A program made the position numbers and the translations under genes. 64,000 nucleotides of DNA from Aralia elata (lineage: Eukaryota > Streptophyta > Magnoliopsida > Apiales > Araliaceae). This document shows positions 1 through 10,255 of the stretch, piece by piece (the first letter of the stretch is position 1; the number at the start of each line of letters is the position of its first letter). The notes under the pieces were generated by a model, which saw only the letters and a program-made list of their open reading frames with translations, was not told the DNA's origin and searched no databases. The stretch is taken from positions 71,499,358-71,563,357 of the forward strand of contig CM068377.1 in assembly GCA_034770075.1 (NCBI GenBank), read 5' to 3'.

Positions 1-790
1 AATTGAAGCTTGCAAAGCCTTGGTACATGGAAAAGATATAGCATAAGGATTTGTGGAGAGAAGTAAGTTAAATTATAGCGGTAATCCCCAATCAAGGCAA
101 GTTTCCTTCACCTTACTTAAGTTAAATTGAGCAAGTTCCTCTTAACTCAAACTCGAGTTGTTATGTTTTAAGCATGCTAGTGGTTTAATTCTTTATAATT
201 ATTCTACCTCCTTAAGTTATTAATTCGCGCATAGTGCATGTTGTATATGTCCATCAGGTATGAAAGGCTGATCACATTCATCACCATAAGGTTTAGTTAA
301 ATTGTTCATGGTCATTATTGACATCCAGAATTATTGATTCAGTCATTCAATTATTAAAATTACGATTCATGCTCTTTCACAATTATTATATTATTGAAAA
401 TTCAAAAGCTTATTCATTCTTTCAATCATGATATATCTTTCTTGTATTTAAACTTGCTGAGCAAAGTAGTTGATCACCCTTGCTATATTATGATAACAAA
501 TTTCAGATTAACACGAATGTTCGAGGAGGGACAGAGACAGAAGCAAATGACAAGATTATAGTGTTATGCATGATAACCAAATTAGTTATTTGATGTAAGA
601 TAATTATGTAAACCTTTTTGTGAATCTAAACGTAAATATGTATTAAAATAAAAGTTATAGACATTGGGATATGTAGCAGAGTTTATTGTATAAACAATTT
701 ATGTTTATATCTTCTGCAATAGGTATAAATATGATGTATCGTGACGCACTAGGTCTGAGGTTCAAGGGACCCGGGTTTGGGGGCGCTACA
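1..790 (+). repeat. 5' LTR of element A, 3' part
   Basis: Direct repeat of 22852-23641 with no net length change. It ends TACA just before the primer site. The upstream part of this LTR, roughly 1.6 kb by comparison with the 3' copy, lies before base 1. The sequence is AT-rich and non-coding. Confidence 0.9.
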
Positions 791-3019
791 GTTTGGTATT
801 AGAGCTGATAGGTTATAAACTTTAGGTAGAAGTACCTTAGATTATAATCGTAGAGAGGAGGATAAGGAATAAACTCAAATAGAGTTTAAAGTGCTAAGAG
901 TTGAATTTTGGAAATTCATTATTAAGTTCTGAAAAATATAAATAAGATTCAAAGAAGAATCCTGAAAAGTTATAAAGATAAGAATCTGGAGTTACCTGAC
1001 TCCAGTAAGTAAAAATGAAAAGCTTAAATAAAATCATAATATGTGATTAATGTGAAAAATAAAATGATCGTAAAACAAAACGATCATAAGATAGAAAAGA
1101 ATCTTAATATAACACGATTATAAGAAAGATCACAACGTGATCTGATTAAGACATGGAATGATAGATGATCAATCGAAGGATTGAAAACTTTATAGCAGAA
1201 TTGCTGTGCGAAAGTTGTACTATGAAATTGTACTATGTAAACTCATGAAAGAGTGATTAATGTTGATATATGAATTAAATGAAATTCGTATTGAGTAAAG
1301 GGAAAGTTAAATTTATGTGGGATTTCAATGGAGGACTCATGTTAGTAGCTGAAGTATACAATTCCTTGTATGGGCGAGAAATTTGTGCTTGGTTTGACAA
1401 CCACTTAGCTTCTTATATTAATAATCATTGAAATATTGGTGTCGCGCTATCGATATACGTATGACGAGAATGTGATTCTTTTCTCATATATATATTTGAT
1501 AGTTAGAGAATATTAAGATTAGGTGCGAGTTCTTTAAACTCATACGTATGATAAGTTCGTGACTCATAATTGTATGGTGGAAAGCGAATGGACGATTTTG
1601 GTCTGACTAAGATAAGTTCCTAAACCCATATGATTGTGGTAAGTTCTTGAACTCATAACGTGTGGTATGTTTGATGAACTATACTGGAGTACAAAAAGGT
1701 TGTGGATGAAGAATTGAGGATTTTTAGTATAGTAAGCTTTAAGGATGATAGAAATAGATAGAATTATTGAGCAATGGATCATTGGAGAAATTGAAGTTGA
1801 TGGTGGAAGCATAGGTATTCCAAATCTTCTAGCTATGCTAAACTTCAAAATTTTTTTATATCAACCCAAATTCGCACTGATGTGCCTTTAAAAAATAAAA
1901 ATGAAAATTTTGTTATCCTCAAAACAAGGTGACAAGGATGTGTAGATGGACTTCGAGCCATTATCACATTGTTACCTGTTGCGGTATGATAACACCAAAA
2001 ATGATTTTTTTCAATGGTTTTGAATTGTTTAAAGAAGAGTCTACGCTATTTATTTCAGCTAGACAAAAATGATTTAAAATATCAAAATGTATTTTTAAAT
2101 AGCCATCAATGCATCACATAACCTGGTGTAGAATGACAGATGATGGAGCCATCAATGCGGATTAACCTAGTGTTGGATGTGATCTAAGGATCGTCAGCCC
2201 ACTATGGTATGATGTAGTATGACAAAGTCACAAAATAATGGAATTCTCAAACGGGCTGTATATACAGTGTGGTATCATGACGTCATAAAATAATTTTCAA
2301 AATTTTGAACCAGTTAAAGAAAAAATCAATGCCAATTAAAGTGACAAGACAAATATTTCGATTGATGTTCGAATTATTGGTATACGTCTAAGCTATTTGA
2401 TTCAGCAATTGTTTATAAAAATTCAAGTGTTCTTTGAGACTTTATGCCAAACCAAATTGTTTTGGTGCGAAATCTTGTGTTAAAACTGATGGAACAACCC
2501 CGAAAAATGCGGATATGCCGGTTGGATAAAATATTCCAATCTAAGAACGCAAATAGTCATTCTGAAAACTAAGGTACAATAGACTGATCACCTGACGTAC
2601 CCGCTTAGGTAGTTTACTTCCTTGTGATTGTAAACATACCTTAACTTTTAAGAGGTAGATTACCTTTTTCGTAATTGAAATTTGGTAATAATATCCTTAA
2701 ACCTCAAGGTTCATGGTTCCTCAGTCCGATATAAAAAGTTTTCTTGAATAAAACGTTTTACATTATTTATATTGCTTCACAGTTATTGAACAATTGTGAA
2801 GATTCCTGAATGATTAAGAGGGTTAAACTCCTTAGAGAGAAGTCATTGTAGAATGAGATGATAGAAGAGAAATCCTTAGAGGAGGAAAGAGAATTGTTTA
2901 CAAGACATTGAAGTGAAAATGTAAAGGTTAAGTTGGAAACCTAGTTTTGATCAATAGAATGAGTAGAGAAATAAGCACGTTATAATTTCGAGGACGAAAT
3001 TGTTAGAAGATGGGGTGAA
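791..3019 (+). other. Gutted internal region of element A
   Basis: No long ORF is present. Near 1351-1398 a reading frame gives a weak relic of the integrase stretch that reads YEALYGRK in intact chromoviruses (here EVYNSLYGRE). Near 2035-2060 and 2485-2610 the text resembles LTR sequence of elements D, F and G (a CTACGCTATTT stretch, a GGAACAACCC block and a CTGATCACCT block), so parts look like captured LTR DNA. At 2977-3019 FEDEI-like codons and the purine tract AGAAGATGGGGTGAA lead into the 3' LTR, as in complete chromoviruses. The open frame on the minus strand at 1564-1848 is chance. Confidence 0.6.
794..805 (+). other. Primer binding site of element A (tRNA-iMet type)
   Basis: TGGTATTAGAGC lies three bases after the LTR end. 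It matches the plant initiator-tRNA-Met complement TGGTATCAGAGC with one mismatch. This fixes the + orientation of element A. Confidence 0.85.
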
Positions 3020-3788
3020 TGTGACAACCCGAAATTTTATAAGATTTATTAATAAAATCTTGAATGATTAAATAAAGGTTAAGGTACAAGACCTGGAGTT
3101 CGAAAGGTGAGATTGTATTTTATAAGTGAATACGAACTATGCAATATATGATTTTTATGTTTAATAAATATATTATTATTATATATTTATTATATGTAAA
3201 TAAATTGTTGGGACAATTTATTAATGGAAATAAGATGGGTAAGATTTAAATAAGTTAAAATAATTTATAATATTAAATTATTTTTAATGTGGTAAATTGG
3301 TGGCATTAAATATACTTAAGGTATAACCACCATTTTATTAAAGAAATCATGTATTATGTTATTGAATGTAATGTATGTATGTTTCTAATTTAGTGAATAT
3401 ACTATGATATTCTACAGTTAAATTGTTGAAAACAATTTATAGAAGGGAAAAGAAAATAATTCGAATTTCCTAATAATTATTAAAATAAGAATTGAGTAAA
3501 TAAATTTGTATTCTATTATATGTTATAAATATAGGTATGTATCTTTATTGCGCATTAATAAATTGTTATGAAACAATTTATATTACGAAGCGAAATAATT
3601 AGTTTAATTATACAGAAATATTATATACTTTAAATAAAGGATATTAAAATAAATTCTAGCATTGAATTATTTTAATAAAGAGAGAATATTATTTTTTTAT
3701 ATCTTATTTATTGAATAAATTCCATTTATATGGAATATGCATTGTGAGAGGATAAATTCATTATTTATTTTATATGAGTAATATGTGC
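3020..3788 (+). repeat. 3' LTR of element A, first part (up to T1 insertion)
   Basis: Begins TGTGACAACCC directly after the purine tract, the usual chromovirus LTR start. Very AT-rich. It is broken at 3788 by T1; the last five bases TGTGC are the target-site copy repeated at 22018-22022. The LTR resumes at 22023. Confidence 0.85.
3784..3788. repeat. Target-site duplication of T1, left copy (TGTGC)
   Basis: Five bases directly before the T1 terminus TGTCGACG, identical to 22018-22022 directly after the other terminus GTCTACA. Confidence 0.95.
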
Positions 3789-5926
3789 TGTCGACGCCGG
3801 GTTTTTCTCTTTCTCTTGGTCTCTTAGTCTTTTCCAAATTTTAGCCTTTTGGTTTAGATGATTTTTGGAAAAGGTCGGCATTGAGGTCGACGGGGTTTTG
3901 AAAGATCGTTTTTATGATGAGCCAATTAACCAGAGTCGCCAGTTGGTATATTTGAAATGGATGTACCAACTCATCCGAGTTTTCGCTCTTTTGTAAATCG
4001 CTGGCTCATATGTGACTCCGAATTAATTTGGTCTGCGAATTGAGATTCATAGAGTTCGGGGGCTTGCTTAAGTGAGGGGAAGGTGTTAGGCACCCCTCGA
4101 CTTCCGTGAAACACGGTTACCGCAATCTTAATGCTTTCCTATCCTTTAATTCACGAATGTGTGTGTGCGCGCGCTTTTGTGTGGGTGTGTGTGTCTATGT
4201 GAATGATGTGGTGAGTTTGTATGAAAGAGTCATTTGGATTTGAGGGAAAATCGTGCTTTTAATTTGAGAACGTTTCGGAATGTCTTTTCGGTATACACGA
4301 GAAAGCTTTATTCTCTATGAGAAAGGTTTGATTTTAATTGTCCAAAACTATGAGATTTTCATTAAATGTTGTTTTGGCAAAATAAGAGCTTTAAACCTTC
4401 GTCTAAATAGGAATCGAGATCTATACGTTGCTTTCATAAAATGATGGGCAATTTCTAGAATCTCTTTCACCCTATGCACAAAGATTTAATAAAACGTTAC
4501 TTATTTGCAAAATCATTTTTGTGTGGTGTTTTGGAAAACGATTTTTCTTTAGCTTCCTCGTTAGATAGGAATCGACATTCATTAACATTTCTCAAATTTT
4601 AACCTCGTGATTCTAATATCCTACTTTGATTGATTTTATGAAAGTCTTCATTGTTTTAGTTTTGAAATCAATTTTTTTTTGGTGTCACAAATCAAATGAA
4701 GCAATAAAAAGCGCGGGGTTATTCATGGGCATGTAAGCCATCAAAATAAACCCCAAACGCACACAATCCCATCTTTTCACTATGACGGGGCCTTAAATCC
4801 GATTCTCGCCTTAGCGTCGTTTTAAGGCCCGACGGTTACATGTTCACAACGAAGGATTACATTATTCCTAAATACATACGTCAAAATTTGTCCGTCATCG
4901 GATTCGGACCACGGGGTCGCTTTCCTAGGCTCACAACCACGATTACTATGTACTCACAAATCAAACATTACAATAAATAACCAACACGGAAATTCTAACA
5001 ATATCACGACATCCTAAATAGCAAATTAAAGGAATCACAACCAATACATCTCTTATACAACAAGCAAGAAATCAAAACGTGAATATCATCGGGTTATTAA
5101 GAAGAATTTTGTTCCAATGGAACCCTCGCAAATAATCCCTAATTCATTGTTTCACAATAAATTACATGAAGACTACATTAATTTTAGCCAAATGATATGA
5201 TAAATTGCTAGAATAAAGGGAAATTTCACCTTGCAATTGATACCAAAATGGAAGTAGACTTGTGTATTGGAATAGAAGAAATATGTGTGTTACAATCAAA
5301 TCAAAGAGTAAAAACCCTCTCTTTTGATCTTCCTTTCTCTCCTATTTGTTGCAAAAATTATGGTGTTTTTCCTCTCTATTCCCGATTTTCTGCTGCTGCT
5401 CTTGCTGAATTTCTTCTTCCTCTTTCAAAAACTGCTGACCCTCCTGTATGCTGCCGAAGCTGGCTTAAATAGGCTGGCCAAAGCCAGCCGCAGATCTATC
5501 TGCGGCTGGCCGCAGATGGATCTGCGGCTGGCCAGCTGGCACGCCTCCCATCGCACTCAGCTGGTAGTGCCTGGTTTCCTGGTTTCCGTGCTGGCGCACC
5601 CACTTGGCCGCAGATCTATCCGCGGCTGGCGGGCCTGACTTTCTCGATTTTCGTGCCACGCCTCGATTTTCGTGCCGCAACGTCGATTTTCACTGACAGG
5701 CTCGGGTTCTGCAGTCCGGGAATTTCCGGGAGACATGCTACCTCATTCGGAAGTATATGCCTCGGACGGCTTTATTGTCACGTAAACTTGGGTTGCCCAA
5801 AACATTGCGGCGGTGCCGGGCGCTCGCCCTTGTGCCCGCTCCTTTGCTCCCGCAAGCTGGTTCAATTGACGATTTCGCCCTCCTGTCATGGTTAGTAGAA
5901 GGAAACGCAAAATTTGGGTGTCTACA
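3789..5926 (-). repeat. 3' LTR of T1 (left copy, 2138 bp)
   Basis: Matches 19934-22017 almost perfectly. I see four substitutions (around 4171, 4952, 5686 and 5692) and 54 extra bases at about 5482-5535, made of GC-rich palindromic units missing from the other copy. The small open frames inside (for example 5248-5472 and 5653-5895) have no recognisable domain and are read as chance. Confidence 0.95.
5483..5630. repeat. Palindromic GCCGCAGAT..ATCTGCGGC words in T1 LTR
   Basis: 5483-5510 is a perfect inverted repeat with 13-bp arms around CT. A second word is centred at 5518.5, 22 bp further on, and a third with one arm mismatch is centred at 5616.5. The right LTR keeps only the third (about 21700-21720). 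The same word recurs at 7378-7441 and in T2 at 63392-63545. Confidence 0.9.
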
Positions 5927-5939
5927 GCTGCCCCTCTTT
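5927..5939 (-). other. Polypurine tract of T1
   Basis: On the minus strand AAAGAGGGGCAGC lies directly before the 3' LTR start TGTAGACACC. It is the expected plus-strand primer and confirms minus orientation. Confidence 0.85.
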
Positions 5940-6170
5940 ATCATGTTTATGAAATGATAAATGAAATGAACAGGATAAAGAATAGACACTCGATGCATGA
6001 ATGACAGTTCGTAAGAATGACAGTACATACATGATGCCACACATATAGCTTATGATGCAACACAAGATGTAATGCATGCAAGACACTCGTAAGAGTGTCA
6101 ATGTATTAACCCCTTGACCGTGTTTGTTAGTCCTTGGGTTCACTCTTTCAATCTATCGTCTCGTTCGGGG
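5940..6170 (-). other. T1 3' untranslated stretch between polypurine tract and tandem array
   Basis: AT-rich, with several ATG-rich short repeats of the type CATACATGATGCCACACAT. No gene is recognised. Confidence 0.5.
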
Positions 6171-7320
6171 CCGGGTATCGTCGCCGGTCATCCATCGCGT
6201 AACCCCCGGTTATCGTCGCCGGTCGGTCCTCTGTCGGAGCCGGTTATCGTCGCCGGACATCCATCTCGTGATCGCCGGTTATCGTCGCCGGTCGATCGTC
6301 ATGTCGGGGCCGGGTATCGTCGCCGGTCACCCGTCTCGTAACCTCCGGTTATCGTCGCCGGTTGGTTATCTGTCGGAGCCGGTTATCGTCGCCGGTCATC
6401 CATCTCGTGATCGCCGGTTATCGTCGCCGGTCGATCGTCATGTCGGGGCCGGGTATCGTCGCCGGTCACCCATCTCGTAACCTCCGGTTATCGTCGCCGG
6501 TCGGTTATCTGTCGGAGCCGGTTATCGTCGCCGGACATCCATCTCGTGATCGCCGGTTATCGTCGCCGGTCGATCGTCATGTCGGGGCCGGGTATCGTCG
6601 CTGGTCACCCATCTCGTAACCTCCGGTTATCGTCGCCGGTCGGTTATCTTGTCGGAGCCGGTTATCGTCGCCGGTCATCCATCTCGTGATCGCCGGTTAT
6701 CGTCGCCGGTCGATCGTCATGTCGGGGCCGGGTATCGTCGCCGGTCACCCATCTCGTAACCTCCGGTTATCGTCGCCGGTCGGTTATCTTGTCGGAGCCG
6801 GTTATCGTCGCCGGTCATCCATCTCGTGATCGCCGGTTATCGTCGCCGGTCGATCGTCTCGTCGGGGCCGGGTATCGTCGCCGGTCACCCATCTCGTAAC
6901 CCCCGATTATCGTCGCCGGTTGGTTATCTGTCGGAGCCGGTTATCGTCGCCGGACATCCATCTCGTGATCGCCGGTTATCGTCGCCGGTCGATCGTCATG
7001 TCGGGGCCGGGTATCGTCGCCGGTCACCCATCTCGTAACCTCCGGTTATCGTCGCCGGTCGGTTATCTTGTCGGAGCCGGTTATCGTCGCCGGTCATCAT
7101 CTCGTGATCGCCGGTTATCGTCGCCGGTCGATCGTCTCGTCGGGGCCGGGTATCGTCGCCGGTCACCCATCTCGTAACCTCCGGTTATCGTCGCCGGTCG
7201 GTTATCTTGTCGGAGCCGGTTATCGTCGCCGGTCATCCATCTCGTGATCGCCGGTTATCGTCGCCGGTCGATCGTCATGTCGGGGCCGGGTATCGTCGCC
7301 GGTCACCCATCTCGTAAACT
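6171..7320. repeat. 139-bp higher-order tandem repeat (about 8.3 copies)
   Basis: Each 139-140-bp unit contains four related subunits of 34-35 bp. Each subunit starts CCGGxTATCGTCGCCGG and then has its own tail. Landmarks ATGTCGGGGCC fall at 6301, 6440, 6579 and 6719, giving the period. It lies between the aORFs and the 3' LTR, where Tat/Ogre elements are known to carry hypervariable tandem repeats that can seed satellites. The several + strand open frames here only translate the repeat. Confidence 0.95.
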
Positions 7321-7377
7321 TTTCACTTCAACACGTCAAATGGCTGCAAGGGAGCAAGGTGGGACCCACCAGGGCCA

Positions 7378-7441
7378 GCCGCAGATGGATCTGCGGCCAG
7401 CCGCAGATGGATCTGCGGCCAGCCGCAGATACATCTGCGGC
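7378..7441. repeat. Three tandem palindromes, 22-bp pitch
   Basis: GCCGCAGAT..ATCTGCGGC words are centred at 7387.5, 7409.5 and 7431.5, exactly 22 bp apart, with centre pairs GG, GG and AC. The word is the one found in the LTR of the same element. Confidence 0.9.
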
Positions 7442-7445
7442 CATG

Positions 7446-7924
7446 ATCGGGCCTTAAATCCAACGCGGCTCCTTCAGATCTGTCACTTTCAACTTGTAAT
7501 CCAAAAAGATTCTCTCGATTTTTCTTGTTCGCAAGGGCTTTTTGTCGATTTTTTCAACTTTCCTGCAAAAACTGTTCCGGTAGGATTGATCTACACGCTA
7601 CAGGTAACACTTTGACCGGTCACTTTTCAATTTCGTCAATGTTTTGCTATACATTTGACTATTTACATGTTTAAAGATAAAATGTATGCTTTACGATGCT
7701 ATGTAATGTTTCATCGTATATACATGTTATGTATCAACTATGTGAGTCCTATTTATGTTCATGAGGCGGTCCCACATATTGTTATTCCTTTTCTGCAATA
7801 AAATCATGCATTACATGCTGTAATTACATATATGAATGCAATTTAAATCTGTTTGAGGCTTTGATTGATGGAAAACACGTTTGGCTTATGCCTGGGATGT
7901 TCAATTTACAAACGGAACTCTGCC

Positions 7925-7965
<41 letters not shown>

Positions 7966-8069
7966 ATGTATCATGTTGCATTAATCATATGATGAGGCTA
8001 GAAATTTAGAACGTTCATTACATAATTTTAAAAGGAAACTTACCTTCTTTTTCGCCCGTTCTATTCCAG
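7446..8069 (+). promoter_or_regulatory. Upstream region of the antisense gene, possible 5' UTR intron
   Basis: No protein gene. A CAG|GTAACA donor-like site (GT at 7604-7605) and a TTCTATTCCAG acceptor-like site (AG at 8068-8069) would form a 466-bp intron ending two bases before the ATG at 8072. The stretch contains a 35-T run at 7927-7961. The sites are inferred by eye; a transcript would be needed to confirm them. Confidence 0.4.
7927..7961. repeat. Poly-T run (35 nt)
   Basis: Uninterrupted T run inside the non-coding region upstream of the antisense gene. Length may be affected by sequencing. Confidence 0.9.
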
Positions 8070-8071
8070 CT

Positions 8072-10043
8072 ATGGATCGTGATGCGCCCAGTAGCTCCTC
8101 CGCCTCTCGGACTTCGGGTGTTCGCCGTCGTAGGGCTGCACCCACTCCTGTTCCTCCTCGGACCCGTCAGGCTCGTCGTTTGACGGAGGCTGTCATTCGT
8201 CCTGGTCATCCGGACGTTGAGGAGGCTGTTCCTCCGGAGGTCGCGGCAGAGGGGCCATCCTCCAGCACACCGGCTCCATCTACTCATCAGGCTCCTTCTG
8301 GCGCCTCTGTGCAGATACCCGATCTTTTGGGTCGGGATCTCAGTCGTCACCCCTCAGCATCTCTCGTGGCTAACGAGGTATATTTCAGCTCTATTCTGAT
8401 TTCACTCTCAATTTCTCCATTCTCCTTTTATCCGGATTGACCTCTTGGTGATTGCCCCAGGTACCCGAGTTTACCCAGCCGAGGGGTAACTGGTTCAACA
8501 TCTATTCCCTTTACGCGGCCCTGCACAGTGATTATCGGGCGATGGTGGACTCTTGGGGCTTCCGACATTTCTTCACTATCATCCCCCGCCAGTGCCCCTG
8601 GGGTTACATGAGGGCTTTATCCGAGCGATGGTTCCACCAGACGCAGTCTCTTCATCTCCTCGACTGCGAGGTCGTGTTGACCCCATGGGACTGGAGGTAC
8701 ATTACCGGCATTGAGTTTACCGGGTCCCGCGTCCCCTTGGATCTTGATATCACTCCTGTGGAGGTTCGAGCTTTGCTGGGCTTCGCTGCTGAGGATCGGG
8801 TCTTTAAGGCCCGTAGCATTCGATCCGGCGCTTTAGCTGTCGATGCTGTTGGGGGTCTGTACGCATTGCCCATTCCCGCGGATCAGGGCACCAGGGACAT
8901 TCTGCTACGACGCCTGTTCCTGACCATTATGAGGGGTTGTTTTCTGGGGAACAACTCCTCCACTATTCATTTCAGCGTCGTTGGAGCGGTCAGAGACGTG
9001 GACCGCATCGGTGACTATGACTGGGGGTCATTCACCTTTGCCTATTTCCTCCATGGCATGCGTCTACGCTCAGAGGGACAGACTGATGCCTGGCTCGGCT
9101 TCTACCATTTCCTGTTGGTGAGTCCCCTCCTCCTCTCTCTTACTGTATTTCTTTTCCTTTCATCTCTTTTCTGCATTTGATAGTGACTTATGCCTTGCCT
9201 TGTTTCTACTCACAGTTCTGGGCTTACGAGCGGCTGCCATGTCTGAGGCCTATCACTACTCTGGGCCCGGACACTTATCCTCGGGGTCGGCGATGGCATC
9301 ACAGTACTCTGGAGGAGGTACCCGTGTCAGGCAGCTTTGCACATTGTCGTATTCAGCTGGAGTTGATCACGGCTGCCGACGTTGTCTGGATTCCCTACCT
9401 CTCCGAGCATCTGACTGTGGGGTTTGCTGACGGGCATCCTTCCGGCCCGGAGTTCGAGCTTTCCACCCGTCGCCTCACTTTGCAGAGTGTTGGAGGCTGG
9501 TTGATGTATCTGGGAGAGCGCGCATTCAGATGCGTCACTGGGGAGATCCGCATCCCGCACTCCCTTTCTTTCACTACTTTCTGGCCGCTGGATTCTCAGC
9601 CTTCAGAGATCATGCTTGCCGGGGAGGATGGTCGGATGCTTTCCACAGGTCCCACTACGAGTGATGCATTCCGTACGTGGTGGGTGCCCCGTACCATCGG
9701 TCCTCAGACTCGGGCCACTTTCTTCCTTGGAGACATGGTTCCAGGCTCGGTGACGATGACCGATTGGGCTGCCTGTGTTCGGACCCCTACCCATACTGAG
9801 CAGATCGCCTCATTGACCCGCCAGGTAGATCAGTTGTCGCTGTTTATTCGGGGGTTGGGCCGGGCCCCGGAGGAGGCTTACACCTACGATCCTGACGGTG
9901 CAGGTTATGATGCAGGCCCGAGTTCATCTGATGCCACAGCGCATCCCTACATCCCTGACATGAACTTTGGTCCTCCGAGCTCGACGACTCCAGGGGATCA
10001 GTTCGAGGATCCTGCTTTCATAGATGATACTGATTTTATTTAG
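8072..10043 (+). CDS. Antisense aORF: plant mobile domain (PMD) protein, three exons
   Basis: Three reading frames join through two clear GT-AG introns, both phase 0. Exon 1 is 8072-8377, intron 8378-8460 (83 bp), exon 2 8461-9117, intron 9118-9215 (98 bp; GTGAGT donor, CTCACAG acceptor), exon 3 9216-10043. This gives about 596 residues. Residues 1-102 are Ser/Pro/Arg-rich and probably disordered. From about 103 to 400 lies a PMD-like domain: LTPWDWRYITG, then YDWGSFTFAYFLHGM and FWAYERLPCLRP resemble the hallmarks of the PMD family (MAIL1/MAIN relatives). The tail is acidic. The gene lies antisense to gag-pol, between integrase and the 3' LTR, where Tat elements are known to carry extra ORFs. 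Host PMD proteins act in silencing; any role here is inference. The frame looks intact. Confidence 0.85.
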
Positions 10044-10255
10044 ACCAGGATAGGATAGGGCCTTTTGTATCGGTACCTGCTTAGATTTCTTTTTCATTTA
10101 TGCACCATGTACTGAACTCATTTATTTATTTATGCACAGTCTTCTTTTCATCTTTATGGGATTCACCTGCTTTATTATTAACTGTATGATGCATGCTTTT
10201 ATTTATGGGTAGAGAATGACCCCTGTACAGTCTTTTTTGATACTATTTTTCACAG
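10044..10255 (+). other. Spacer between the two antisense genes
   Basis: AT-rich 212 bases. It ends TTTTTCACAG directly before the ATG at 10256, which looks like a splice acceptor, so the second gene may have an untranslated first exon or share a transcript with the first. Confidence 0.35.

Noticed and set aside
1564..1848. Minus-strand 94-codon ORF in element A
   Set aside because: AT-rich chance frame in a degenerate internal region.
5248..5895. ORFs inside the T1 LTRs (also 21393-21986)
   Set aside because: No recognised domain. The same text is LTR DNA copied in both ends and in T2, where the frames are not kept.
6114..7615. Several + strand ORFs repeating IVAGHPSR and LSSPV
   Set aside because: They only translate the 139-bp tandem repeat. 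The repeats are multiples that keep a frame open by chance and show no protein family.
8452..8460. TTG start for a separate gene at 8452
   Set aside because: The frame fits exactly as exon 2 after an AG at 8459-8460, in phase with the ATG exon 8072-8377.
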